Source of the DNA: Caulobacterales bacterium
Lineage (GTDB): Bacteria; Pseudomonadota; Alphaproteobacteria; Caulobacterales; Caulobacteraceae
NCBI GenBank assembly: GCA_019510435.1
Contig: JAEKKJ010000016.1
Span: forward strand, 124,001 to 188,000
Direction of reading: 5' to 3'
DNA length: 64,000 bases
Part shown: positions 46,024 through 54,380 of the stretch, piece after piece
Layout: each line of letters begins with the position of its first letter
Numbering within the stretch: position 1 is the first letter of the stretch
The notes under the pieces: model-generated
What the model saw: the letters and a program-made list of their open reading frames with translations, nothing else
The model's database searches: none
What the model was told of the DNA's origin: nothing
Position numbers and translations under genes: made by a program

Positions 46024-46821
46024 ATGCTCGACAAGCCCACACCCCTCGGCGAGACGCTGAAGCGCTGGCGCGAGCAGCGGGCGCTGAGCCAGCTGGAGCT
46101 GTCGCTGCGGGCCGAGGTCTCCACCCGGCACCTGAGTTTCGTGGAGACCGGCCGGGCCGCGCCGGGCCGCGACCTGCTGCTGCGCCTGGCCGACGAGCTG
46201 GCCATCCCCTTGCGCGAGCGCAACACGATCCTGGTGGCCGCCGGTTTCGCCCCGGTCTTCGCCCACCGCCGCTTCTCCGATCCGGAGTTCGACGCGGTCC
46301 GCACCATCATCGACCGCACCCTGGCCAACGCCTGGCCGTTCCCCGCCTACGTCATCGACCGGCACTGGAACGTGGTGGCCTCCAACGCCGCGATCCCGGA
46401 GCTCTTCGAGGGTGCGCGCGCGGACCTGGCGGAGCGTCCCGTCAACGTCGTGCGCCTGATGCTGCACCCCGAAGGGATGGCCCCGCGCATCCGCAACCTG
46501 GCGGTCTGGCGCGCCCACTACCTGCACGCCCTGCACCGCCAGCTGCAGTTCTCGACCGACCCGGTGCTGGAACGGCTGCTGGCCGAGGTGCTGGCCTATC
46601 CGGACGCCTCGCCCGCCGACGACACGCCGCAGGGCGGGGGTCTGGCCGTGCCGCTGGAGGTGGAGACCCGGCTGGGGCGGCTGTCGTTCCTGTCGGCCAC
46701 CACCGTCTTCGGCGAGCCGCTGGACGTGACGCTGGAGGAGATCGCTGTCGAGCAGCTCTATCCGGCCGACGACGCCACCGACCGGGCGGTCAGGGCCGCA
46801 GCGCCGCCTCGGGCCGGATAA
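46024..46821 (+). CDS. XRE-family regulator with MmyB-type ligand domain
   Basis: A 265-residue regulator. The N-terminal helix-turn-helix is 'LGETLKRWREQRALSQLELSLRAEVSTRHLSFVETGRAAPG'. The rest is the MmyB-like domain, 'FPAYVIDRHWNVVASNAAIPELF', a PAS-like fold thought to bind fatty acids or small ligands. Such genes normally stand divergent from the one enzyme gene they repress; here that is the SnoaL pair. Its 3' end overlaps the LysR gene by 32 bases. Confidence 0.92.
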   Translation: MLDKPTPLGETLKRWREQRALSQLELSLRAEVSTRHLSFVETGRAAPGRDLLLRLADELAIPLRERNTILVAAGFAPVFAHRRFSDPEFDAVRTIIDRTLANAWPFPAYVIDRHWNVVASNAAIPELFEGARADLAERPVNVVRLMLHPEGMAPRIRNLAVWRAHYLHALHRQLQFSTDPVLERLLAEVLAYPDASPADDTPQGGGLAVPLEVETRLGRLSFLSATTVFGEPLDVTLEEIAVEQLYPADDATDRAVRAAAPPRAG

Positions 46822-47704
46822 CGCCCAGCCGCGACAGCTCGGCCGCGGCGAAGTCCAGGAAGGCGCGCACGCGGGCCGGGGTGAGGCGCACGCTGGGCGT
46901 CACCAGCTGCACCGGGATCGGCGGCGGCTCGAAGCCCGCCAGCAGCCGCACCAGCCGCCCGTCCGCCAGCTCCTCGGCGATCTGGTAGGAGAAGACCCGG
47001 ATGACGCCCCGCCCGGCGACGGCGGCCTCCACCACGGGCTCGATGGCATTGATTGTGAGCCGTGGGCGCAGCCGCACCGTCACCGGCCCGCGGCGGCCGT
47101 CGAACCGCCACTCCACCGGGCCCGGCTGGGTGCTGGAGAAGACCACCTCATGGTCCGCCAGGTCGGCCGGAGTCGCTGGGACGCCGCGGCGGTCCAGATA
47201 GGCCGGCGCGGCCACCAGCACGCGCTTTACTTCGCCGACCCGCCGCGCCACCAGGCTGGAGTCAGCCAGGGCGCCGATGCGCAGGGCGACGTCCAGGCCC
47301 TCGTCCACCGTGTCGAGGTTGCGGTCGTTCAGCACCAGCTCGGCGGCTACCCCCGGGTGCAGGTCGAGGAAGCGCGCCAGCAGCGGGACCACGTGCCGGC
47401 GGCCGAACACCAGGGGCGCGCTGATCCGGACGCCGCCGCGCAGGGGGCCGGCCTCCTCGCGCGCCATCGCCCGGGCGTAGCCGGCCAGCAGCGGCCGCGC
47501 CTCCTCCGCCAGCCGCCGCCCCGCCTCGGTGACCGAGAGCCGCCGCGTGGTGCGCTCCACCAGCCGCGCGCCGATCCGGGCCTCCAGGGCGGTCAGGGTC
47601 CGCGTCACCGCCGGCGGCGAGCGCCGCAGCCGCCGCGCCGCCGCCGCGAGGCTGCCGGTCTCCAGCACGGCCAGGAAGGTCTCGAGCTCGTCCAGCCGGT
47701 CCAC
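46790..47704 (-). CDS. LysR-family transcriptional regulator
   Basis: A 304-residue regulator with N-terminal winged helix 'LDELETFLAVLETGSLAAAARRLRRSPPAVTRTLTALE' and a substrate-binding-like effector domain. I choose GTG at 47704 (VDRLDELETF) because the track's ATG at 47740 would place coding sequence over the operator-like repeat. It is divergent from a glutathione S-transferase gene, the normal layout for LysR control of a neighbour. The subclade resembles regulators of quinone and electrophile responses (inference). Confidence 0.9.
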   Translation of the reverse strand: MDRLDELETFLAVLETGSLAAAARRLRRSPPAVTRTLTALEARIGARLVERTTRRLSVTEAGRRLAEEARPLLAGYARAMAREEAGPLRGGVRISAPLVFGRRHVVPLLARFLDLHPGVAAELVLNDRNLDTVDEGLDVALRIGALADSSLVARRVGEVKRVLVAAPAYLDRRGVPATPADLADHEVVFSSTQPGPVEWRFDGRRGPVTVRLRPRLTINAIEPVVEAAVAGRGVIRVFSYQIAEELADGRLVRLLAGFEPPPIPVQLVTPSVRLTPARVRAFLDFAAAELSRLGVIRPEAALRP

Positions 47705-47717
47705 GTCCAACCTTCCG

Positions 47718-47732
47718 CAGAATGGAATTCTG
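47718..47732. promoter_or_regulatory. LysR operator-like inverted repeat
   Basis: CAGAAT and ATTCTG are perfect complements around GGA, 13 bases before the GTG start of the LysR gene and about 75 bases upstream of the divergent GST gene. It fits the symmetric recognition site of LysR dimers and would control both genes. Confidence 0.7.
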
Positions 47733-47805
47733 ACTTGCAAGGATGCCGACTTCTGGACGGCCGGTGCAAGACCTAGCTTGAGCAGGCCGCAGGGAGAGAC
47801 CGACC

Positions 47806-48420
47806 ATGACCGCCAAGATCCGCCTCCACGGGATCCCGCTTTCCGGACACGCCCACAAGGTGGAGCTGTTCCTCCGCCTGCTCGGCCTCCCGTTCGACTA
47901 TGTCGAGGCGCCGGCCGAGGCGCGGGCGAGCGACGCCTTCGCCGCGCTCAATCCCCTGCGCCAGATCCCCGTGCTGGAAGACGGCGGCGTGGTGCTGACC
48001 GACTCCAACGCCATCCTGGTCTATCTGGCCAAGCGCTACGACCCGACCGGCCCCTGGCTCCCGGACGATCCGGCCGCCGCCGCCCAGGTCCAGCGCTGGC
48101 TGTCGATCTCGGCCGGGGAGATCAAGTTCGGGCCCGCGGCCGCACGGGTGATCCAGCTGTTCGGCCGCACCGGCGACCTGGCCGAGGCCCAGGCGATCGC
48201 CGCGCGCCTGCTCGGCTTCATGGAGGGCCATCTGGCCCGGCACGCCTGGCTGGCCGGCGACAGCGTCACGCTCGCCGACATCGCCTGCTATCCGTACCTG
48301 GCCTGCGCGGCGGAAGGCGGCGTCAGCCTGGAGGCCTATCCGAAGGTGCGCGCCTGGATCGCCCGGGTGGAGGCCCTGCCAGGCGTCAAGGCGATGCCGC
48401 GCGCAGCCGTACCCGCGTGA
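47806..48420 (+). CDS. Glutathione S-transferase
   Basis: A 204-residue protein with the N-terminal thioredoxin-like domain 'LHGIPLSGHAHKVELFLRLLGLPFDYVE' and the cis-Pro glutathione site 'LRQIPVLEDGGVVLTDSNAILVYLAKRY', then the helical domain with 'SVTLADIACYPYL'. The catalytic residue is probably Ser14 of 'PLSGHAHKV' (inference). It detoxifies electrophiles by adding glutathione. Its stop overlaps the next gene's GTG (GTGA), and the divergent LysR regulator likely controls the pair. Confidence 0.93.
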   Translation: MTAKIRLHGIPLSGHAHKVELFLRLLGLPFDYVEAPAEARASDAFAALNPLRQIPVLEDGGVVLTDSNAILVYLAKRYDPTGPWLPDDPAAAAQVQRWLSISAGEIKFGPAAARVIQLFGRTGDLAEAQAIAARLLGFMEGHLARHAWLAGDSVTLADIACYPYLACAAEGGVSLEAYPKVRAWIARVEALPGVKAMPRAAVPA

Positions 48421-49349
48421 CCGCCGTGGACGCCCCCGACGCCGAGCCCTGGCACGAAGGCGAGCTGCTGGCGCAGCGGCTGGCGGGGATCGAGCACGGC
48501 TCCAGCGGCGCGGGCATCCGCAGCTTCATGCCCGACCAGCACCGCCTGTTCTTCGCCCAGCTGCCGTTCATGGTGGCGGGCGGCGTGGATGGGTCGGGCG
48601 CCCCGGTGGCGACCTTGCTGGTGGGCGGCGAAGGCTTCGTGGCCAGTCCGGACCCGCGGGTGCTGGCCATCGCCGCGACCAGCCCCTCGCCGGCGGGCCG
48701 GTGGCTGGCGTCCGGCGCGCCCATCGGGCTGCTCGGCATCCAGCCGCACACCCGCCGCCGCAACCGTGCGAATGGCCGGATCAGCTACGCCGGCGAGGAG
48801 GGCCTGATCGTCGAGGTGGCCCAGAGCTTCGGCAACTGCCCGCAGTACATCCACCCCCGCGGGCTGGAGCTGGCGGCAAGCGACGCGCCGTTTGAGAGCT
48901 TCACCGGGCTGGACCAGGCCGCCCGGGCGCAGATCGCCGCGGCCGACACCTTCTTCGTGGTCACCACCAGCGGCCGGGCGATCGCCAACGGCGGCGTGGA
49001 CGTCTCCCACCGCGGCGGGCCCGCCGGCTTCGTGCAGGTGGACGGCGAGACGCTGACCATCCCCGACTACCGCGGCAACCGCTACTTCAACACCCTGGGC
49101 AACCTGGTGCTGGAGCCGCGCGCGGCCCTGCTGTTCGTGGACTTCGCGGCGGGCCGGATGCTGCAGCTGCAGGGCGTTGCCGAGGTGGCCTGGGACGAAC
49201 GCGCGCTGCCGGGCGCCGAGCGCACCTGGCGCTTCAGCGTCCTGCGCGGTTGGCGCGGCCCGGCGGGCCTGCGTCAGGTGGCGGTCCAGCCCCCGTCCAC
49301 CGAGAGCGCCGCCCCGGTGGCCGCCGATCCCATGTCCGAGACCAGGTAG
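48417..49349 (+). CDS. PPOX-fold flavin-binding protein
   Basis: A 310-residue protein beginning at a GTG inside the GST stop (GTGA). The split-barrel pattern of pyridoxamine-phosphate-oxidase-like proteins is visible in 'FFAQLPFMVAGGVDGSGAPVATLL', 'IAATSPSPAGRWLASGAPIGLLGI' and 'LTIPDYRGNRYFNTLGNLVLEPRAALLFVDF'. Related proteins reduce or detoxify small organics with FMN. The pairing with GST suggests an electrophile or xenobiotic response. Its 3' end overlaps the convergent bdhA by 76 bases, the longest overlap in the window. Confidence 0.85.
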   Translation: MTAVDAPDAEPWHEGELLAQRLAGIEHGSSGAGIRSFMPDQHRLFFAQLPFMVAGGVDGSGAPVATLLVGGEGFVASPDPRVLAIAATSPSPAGRWLASGAPIGLLGIQPHTRRRNRANGRISYAGEEGLIVEVAQSFGNCPQYIHPRGLELAASDAPFESFTGLDQAARAQIAAADTFFVVTTSGRAIANGGVDVSHRGGPAGFVQVDGETLTIPDYRGNRYFNTLGNLVLEPRAALLFVDFAAGRMLQLQGVAEVAWDERALPGAERTWRFSVLRGWRGPAGLRQVAVQPPSTESAAPVAADPMSETR

Positions 49350-50071
49350 AGCAGCATCCCCGCCAGGTTCTGGTACTCGACGAAGGTCTTGGTGGGCTGG
49401 GCGGCGAGGATCACATCCTCCACCACCCGCTCTGGCGTGATGCCACGCGTCTTGGCCTGGTCGACGATCTGGCCCTCGATCAGCGGGGTCTTCACATAGC
49501 CGGGGCAGATGGCGTTGACCGTGATCCCGGTGCGGGCCAGCTCCACGGCGCAGGACTTGGTGAAGCCCACCACGCCGAACTTCGCCGCGCAGTAGGGGGC
49601 CTTGAATGCTGACGCCACCAGCCCGTGGGCCGAGGCGATGTTGACGATCCGGCCGCGCCCCTGGGCCTTCATGATCGGTATGGCCGCCTTGCTGGCGTGG
49701 AAGGTCGACGACAGGATCACCGCGATCAGGGCGTCCCACTTGTCTTCCGGATAGTCGTCCACCGCCGCCACGTGCTGGATCCCGGCGTTGTTGACCAGGA
49801 TGTCGAGGCGCCCCAGCTCGCGGTGGGCGTAGGCCACCAGGTCGCGGATCTCCTCCGGCTTGGTCATGTCGGCCGCGTGATAGAGCACCCGCGCATTGGT
49901 CTTCTGCTGAATCGCCTGGCGGTCGGCCTCGATCTTGGCCGGGTCGCCGAAGCCATTGAGGACGACGTTGACGCCCTGCTCCGCCAGGGCCGTGGCCAGC
50001 GCCTGGCCAATGCCGGAGGTCGAGCCGGTGATCACGGCCACATGGCCTTCCAGATGGTAGTCCACGGCCAT
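49274..50071 (-). CDS. bdhA: 3-hydroxybutyrate dehydrogenase
   Basis: A 265-residue short-chain dehydrogenase. NAD binding is at 'VAVITGSTSGIGQALATALAEQG', and the catalytic Ser-Tyr-Lys are in 'IVNIASAHGLVAS' and 'APYCAAKFGVVGFTK'. The segment 'ICPGYVKTPLIEGQI' and tail 'LSVDGGWTAT' match bacterial D-3-hydroxybutyrate dehydrogenases, which use PHB-derived 3-hydroxybutyrate. The ATG follows GGGAGG six bases upstream. Confidence 0.92.
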   Translation of the reverse strand: MAVDYHLEGHVAVITGSTSGIGQALATALAEQGVNVVLNGFGDPAKIEADRQAIQQKTNARVLYHAADMTKPEEIRDLVAYAHRELGRLDILVNNAGIQHVAAVDDYPEDKWDALIAVILSSTFHASKAAIPIMKAQGRGRIVNIASAHGLVASAFKAPYCAAKFGVVGFTKSCAVELARTGITVNAICPGYVKTPLIEGQIVDQAKTRGITPERVVEDVILAAQPTKTFVEYQNLAGMLLYLVSDMGSAATGAALSVDGGWTAT

Positions 50072-50082
50072 GGTCGGCCTCC

Positions 50083-50889
50083 CTAGCTCTTGGTGGCAGC
50101 CTTGCGCTGTTGGGCGACCGGCGGCGGCTGGGGCCGCAGGAACACCATCTCGTCCTCGGACGACAGCTGCGGCTGGTAGGCGTAGCCGTCGGCGTCGAAG
50201 GCCTTGAGGTCCGCCGCCCGTTCGATCCGGTTGTCGATGGCGAAGCGCGCCATGCGGCCGCGCGCCCGCTTGGCGAAGAACGAGATGACCCGGGCCTCGC
50301 CGTCCTTGGCCTCCAGGAACCGGGTGGCGACCACCGGCGCCTTCAGCGCCTTGCGGTCCACGGCGGCGAAATATTCCTCGCTGGCGCAGTTCACCACCGC
50401 GCGCTCCTTGTGGCCCACCAGGGCCATGTCGAGAGTCTCGGCCACACGCGGCCCCCAGAAGTCGTAGAGGCTTGCGCCGCGCCGGGTCTTCAGCCGCGTT
50501 CCCATCTCCAGCCGGTACGGCTGGATGGCGTCGAGCGGGCGCAGCACGCCGTAGAGGCCGGAGAGGATCCGCACCCGCGCCTGCGCCCAGGCCAGCGCCC
50601 GCTTGTCCAGCTCACGCGCCCGCAGGCCGAGGTAGACATCGCCGTTGAAGGCGAAGGCCGCCTGCAGCCCCTCCTCGGAGTCCGGATCGAAGGCCTGGAA
50701 GCGCTCCCGGTTCAGCTGGGCCAGGCCGTCGGACAGCGCCATCAGCCGCTTGAGGTCCCGCGCGGTCAGCTTGCGGGTGGTCTTGGCCAGCTCCGCCGTC
50801 TGGTCGCGCAGCTCCGGCAGGGTCAGCGGGGTCCGGACCGGCGCGGCCGTGAAATCGAGCGCCTTGGCCGGGGAGAGGACGATCAGCAT
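50083..50889 (-). CDS. yaaA: Peroxide stress protein YaaA (DUF328)
   Basis: A 268-residue protein opening 'MLIVLSPAKALDFTAAP', with 'LSGLYGVLRPLDAIQPYRLEMGT' and 'VVNCASEEYFAAVD', all YaaA hallmarks. YaaA protects against peroxide by limiting free iron and binds DNA through a helix-hairpin-helix. The start is ATG 50889; the 885-residue track ORF runs far upstream through the kinase gene and is not real. The C-terminal 'VAQQRKAATKS' is an added basic tail. Confidence 0.95.
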   Translation of the reverse strand: MLIVLSPAKALDFTAAPVRTPLTLPELRDQTAELAKTTRKLTARDLKRLMALSDGLAQLNRERFQAFDPDSEEGLQAAFAFNGDVYLGLRARELDKRALAWAQARVRILSGLYGVLRPLDAIQPYRLEMGTRLKTRRGASLYDFWGPRVAETLDMALVGHKERAVVNCASEEYFAAVDRKALKAPVVATRFLEAKDGEARVISFFAKRARGRMARFAIDNRIERAADLKAFDADGYAYQPQLSSEDEMVFLRPQPPPVAQQRKAATKS

Positions 50890-50979
50890 CGCCGCTCCTT
50901 TGCCGCGACTTGGGCCCGGCGCCAAGGCGCATAGATCACTACGGCTCAGCTTGCGTCGCGCCGGAGGCTCGGCAATGAG

Positions 50980-52839
50980 TTGCACATGGGGACTGTTCGC
51001 GGTGACAGGGCGCTCTACGCGCTGCTGGCGGGGTTTGTCGCGCTCGCGGCGGTGGTCCTGGCCACCGTGTGGTTCAGCGAGCAGGAGGCCGAGGCCTCGC
51101 GCTGGGTCGGCCATACGCTCCAGGCCGAGAGCCAGCTGAGCCGGGTGCGCGCCTCGATCCTCGAGGCCGAGGCCTCGCAGCGAGGCTACCTGCTCAGCGG
51201 CCGCGAAGACTTCCTGGTCCCCTACCACCAGGCCTCGGACGCCCTGCCGTCCGAGATTGACGAGCTGTCGCGGCTCACCGCTGACAACGACCGCCAGCGC
51301 GACAACATCCGGCGGCTGCGGGCGATCATCGAGGCCCGGCGCGTGCTGCTGGCTCAGAATGTGGAGATCCGCCGGAGTGGCGCGGCCGTGCCGGCCGAGC
51401 GGCTGGAGCGCGGGCGTCGACTGATGGACGACAGCGCCGCGGTGGTCGCCGACATGCGGGCCGTGGAGGAGCGCCTGTTCGCGCAGCGGACCGCGGCCGT
51501 CGCCGGCCAGCGCCTGGCGCTGCGGATCGCCCTGATCGCCACCACCCTGGTGGTCTTCGCCCTGGGCGCCTTTGCATTCGGCAATGCGCGGCGGCGCCTG
51601 GCCGAGGCGCTGCGGATCCGCGACGAGCTGGCGGCCGCGAACGAGCACCTGCGCGAGGAGGCCGCGAGCCGCGCGGCCGCGGAGGCCCAGGTCCGCCAGG
51701 TGCAGAAGATGCAGGCCATCGGCCAGCTCACCGGCGGCATCGCCCACGACTTCAACAACATGCTGGCCATCGTCATCGGCTCGCTGGACCTGGCCAAGCG
51801 GCGGCTGCGCACGGATGTCGACCGCGCCGAGGCCGGGATCACCAGCGCCCTGGAAGGCGCCGAACGCGCCGCCCAGCTGACGGCTCGCCTGCTGGCCTTC
51901 TCGCGGCTGCAGCCCCTGGAGCCGCGGGTGCTGGACGTCAACAAGCTGGTGGGCGGCATGTCGGAGCTGCTGCGCCGCACGATCGGCGAGCAGCTGCAGG
52001 TCGAGACCGTGCTGGCCGGCGGCCTCTGGCGCACCCAGGTCGACCCGGCCCAGCTGGAGAACGCACTGGTGAACCTGTGCGTCAACGCCCGCGACGCCAT
52101 GCCCGACGGCGGCAAGCTGACCATCGAGACGGCCAACAGCCACCTGGACGACGCCTACGCGGCCGGCCAGCCCGACGTGGAACCGGGGCAATATGTGATG
52201 ATCTCGGTGAGCGACACCGGCGTCGGCATGCCGCCGGACGTGGTCGAGCGGGCCTTTGAGCCCTTCTACACCACCAAGGGCGTCGGTCGCGGAACGGGCC
52301 TGGGGCTCAGCCAGGTGCACGGTTTCGTCAAGCAGAGCCGCGGGCACGTGAAGATCTATTCCGAGCCCGGCGTGGGCACGACGATCAAGATCTACCTGCG
52401 CCGCGCCACCGACGAGCCCGAGGCCGAGATTCCGGTGCGGCCGCCGGGAGACCTCCCGCGCGGCCTGCCAGGAGAGATCATCGTGGTGGTCGAGGACGAG
52501 GATCGCGTGCGCCATCTCAGCGTCGATGCGCTGCGCGAGCTGGGCTACACCGTCGTGCAAGCCTCCGATGCGGCCCAGGCGCTGGCGCTGCTGGCGCTGC
52601 AGCCGCGGGTGGACCTGCTGTTCACCGACGTGGTGATGCCGGGACTGGACGGCCGGCGGCTGGCCGACCGGGCCCGCGAACTGCGCCCCGACCTGAAGGT
52701 GCTCTACACCACCGGCTATACGAAGAACGCCATCGTCCACAACGGCATGCTGGACCCGGGCGTGGCGTTCCTGGCCAAGCCGTTCACGGTGGAGCAGCTG
52801 GCGGTGAAGGTGCGCCAGGTGCTGGACGCGGACGGCTAG
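50980..52839 (+). CDS. CHASE3-type hybrid histidine kinase
   Basis: A 619-residue membrane kinase. Two membrane helices (about 13-31 and 178-196) flank a periplasmic region like CHASE3 ('SILEAEASQRGYLLSGR'). Then come HisKA of the HWE-like phospho-His motif 'GGIAHDFNNMLAIVIGS', HATPase 'GVGRGTGLGLSQVHGF', and a C-terminal receiver with Asp in 'LLFTDVVMPGLDG'. This layout is typical of alphaproteobacterial orphan kinases. The start is TTG at 50980 (after GGAGG) or ATG at 50986. Its TAG stop is part of repeat copy 3. Confidence 0.9.
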   Translation: MHMGTVRGDRALYALLAGFVALAAVVLATVWFSEQEAEASRWVGHTLQAESQLSRVRASILEAEASQRGYLLSGREDFLVPYHQASDALPSEIDELSRLTADNDRQRDNIRRLRAIIEARRVLLAQNVEIRRSGAAVPAERLERGRRLMDDSAAVVADMRAVEERLFAQRTAAVAGQRLALRIALIATTLVVFALGAFAFGNARRRLAEALRIRDELAAANEHLREEAASRAAAEAQVRQVQKMQAIGQLTGGIAHDFNNMLAIVIGSLDLAKRRLRTDVDRAEAGITSALEGAERAAQLTARLLAFSRLQPLEPRVLDVNKLVGGMSELLRRTIGEQLQVETVLAGGLWRTQVDPAQLENALVNLCVNARDAMPDGGKLTIETANSHLDDAYAAGQPDVEPGQYVMISVSDTGVGMPPDVVERAFEPFYTTKGVGRGTGLGLSQVHGFVKQSRGHVKIYSEPGVGTTIKIYLRRATDEPEAEIPVRPPGDLPRGLPGEIIVVVEDEDRVRHLSVDALRELGYTVVQASDAAQALALLALQPRVDLLFTDVVMPGLDGRRLADRARELRPDLKVLYTTGYTKNAIVHNGMLDPGVAFLAKPFTVEQLAVKVRQVLDADG

Positions 52840-52951
52840 AGCACGATGACTTTTGTCGGAATCGACAAAAGTCTGAATCGTGCTCGTCGACTAAACGTGG
52901 CGAGCCTGTTCTTCCCGTCTTGATGTTCCATCAAAACGGGACAGGCTCTAG
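52836..52951. repeat. Composite two-hairpin repeat, copy 3 (116 bp)
   Basis: The best-preserved copy. One hairpin pairs GACTTTTGTCG with CGACAAAAGTC around GAAT, and the other pairs CCCGTCTTGATG with CATCAAAACGGG around TTC. CTAG bounds both ends. The plus-strand kinase stop (TAG 52837-52839) and the minus-strand oxidase stop (TAG 52950-52948) both fall in these CTAG ends. Thus the repeat occupies the entire space between the two genes. Confidence 0.92.
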
Positions 52952-54357
52952 AACAGCACCCGCGGGTTCAGGATGCGCTTCGGGTCGAGCGCCTGGCGGA
53001 CCGCCCGCTGGGCCGCCAGCTCGGTCGCGCTCTTGTAGCGCGCGCCCTCGGCGGTCTTCATGGCGCCCAGCCCGTGCTCGGCGCTGATCGAGCCGCCCAG
53101 GGCCGCCACGATGTCGTGCACGATGCGCGAGCCGGCGTCGCGGCGCGCGGCATGCTCGGCGTCCGAGCCGCCGTCCGGGCGCAGGACGTCGTAGTGGATG
53201 TTGCCGTCGCCCACGTGGCCGAAGGCGGCGATGCGCGCGCCGGGCGCAAAGGTGGCCATGGCGGCGGTCGCCTGCTCCAGGAACGCGGGAACCTGGCTCA
53301 CGGGCACGGCGATGTCGTGCTTCCAGGTGGCGCCCTCGGGCTTCTGGGCCGGCGACTGGTTCTCGCGGATGGCCCACAGCGCCTTGGCCTGGGCCTGGGT
53401 CTGCGCCACCACGGCGTCGGCGATCAGCCCGGCCTCCAGGCCCTGCGCCAGGAAGCGCTCCATGGCCGCCTCCGCCGCGCCTTCCTCGGCCGCCTCGAAT
53501 TCGGCCAGGACGTACCAGGGATGGCGCTCAGCCAGCGGATCGCGCGTGCCGGCGATGTTGCGCAGGGCGAAGTCGATCCCCAGCCGGCCCATCAGCTCGA
53601 AGGCCTCCACCGCCCCGCCGGCGGTCTCCTTGGCGCGGGCCAGCAGACGGATGGCGTCGCTGGGCGAGGCGATGCCCAGCAAGGCGACCGCGCGCGACGG
53701 CAGGATCGGGAACAGCTTCAGGCTGGCGGCCGTGACCACGCCCAGGGTCCCCTCGGCGCCGATCAGCAGCTGCTTGAGGTCATAGCCGGTGTTGTCCTTG
53801 CGCAGGCGCTTCAGGCCGTTCCAGACCTCGCCGTTGGGCAGCACCGCCTCCAGGCCCAGCACCAGGTTGCGCGTCGTCCCATAGCGCAGCACCTGGGTCC
53901 CGCCGGCGTTGGTGGAGACCACCCCGCCCACCGTGGCCGAACCCTCCGACGCCAGCCCCAGCGGGAACCGCCGGCGCACCGCCGCCGCCACCTCATGCAC
54001 CTGGGCCAGGGTCACGCCGGCCTCGGCGGTCAGGGCGTCGTCGAAACCGTCGACCTCGCGGATCGCCCTCAGGCGCTCAGTGGAGAGCAGCACCTCGCCC
54101 TGCGGGATCTGGCCGCCGACGAGGCCGGTGTTGCCGCCCTGGACGGTGATCGCCTGGCCGGCCTCGAAGCAGACGCCCACCACCGCGGCCACCGCGGCCG
54201 TGTCGCGCGGCAGGGCCAGGAACGGCGTCTGGCCCACCCAGCGGTCGCGCCATTCCACCAGCTTGGGGGCGATGCGGTCGGGATCCTCGCTCCAGCCGCC
54301 CTCGCCAAGGACGGCCTTCAGGCGGGAGATCACGTCGGCGGGCACGGGCGCGGTCAT
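52948..54357 (-). CDS. FAD-linked 2-hydroxyacid dehydrogenase
   Basis: A 469-residue flavoenzyme of the FAD_binding_4 / D-lactate and D-2-hydroxyglutarate dehydrogenase group. The FAD site is 'AITVQGGNTGLVGGQIPQGEVLLS' and 'LASEGSATVGGVVSTNAGGT', and the C-terminal domain contains 'AFGHVGDGNIHYDVL' and 'SAEHGLGAMK'. It likely oxidises a D-2-hydroxyacid to the 2-oxoacid. ATG at 54357 is chosen; the track ORF overlaps sua5. Its stop comes from the repeat boundary. Confidence 0.9.
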   Translation of the reverse strand: MTAPVPADVISRLKAVLGEGGWSEDPDRIAPKLVEWRDRWVGQTPFLALPRDTAAVAAVVGVCFEAGQAITVQGGNTGLVGGQIPQGEVLLSTERLRAIREVDGFDDALTAEAGVTLAQVHEVAAAVRRRFPLGLASEGSATVGGVVSTNAGGTQVLRYGTTRNLVLGLEAVLPNGEVWNGLKRLRKDNTGYDLKQLLIGAEGTLGVVTAASLKLFPILPSRAVALLGIASPSDAIRLLARAKETAGGAVEAFELMGRLGIDFALRNIAGTRDPLAERHPWYVLAEFEAAEEGAAEAAMERFLAQGLEAGLIADAVVAQTQAQAKALWAIRENQSPAQKPEGATWKHDIAVPVSQVPAFLEQATAAMATFAPGARIAAFGHVGDGNIHYDVLRPDGGSDAEHAARRDAGSRIVHDIVAALGGSISAEHGLGAMKTAEGARYKSATELAAQRAVRQALDPKRILNPRVLF

Positions 54358-54380
54358 GCCTCTAAGGTAGTCCCACCCGG

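Noticed and set aside
50890-52740. Upstream part of the 885-residue minus ORF ending at 50083
   Set aside because: Only the last 268 codons match YaaA; the rest is a shadow of the kinase gene.
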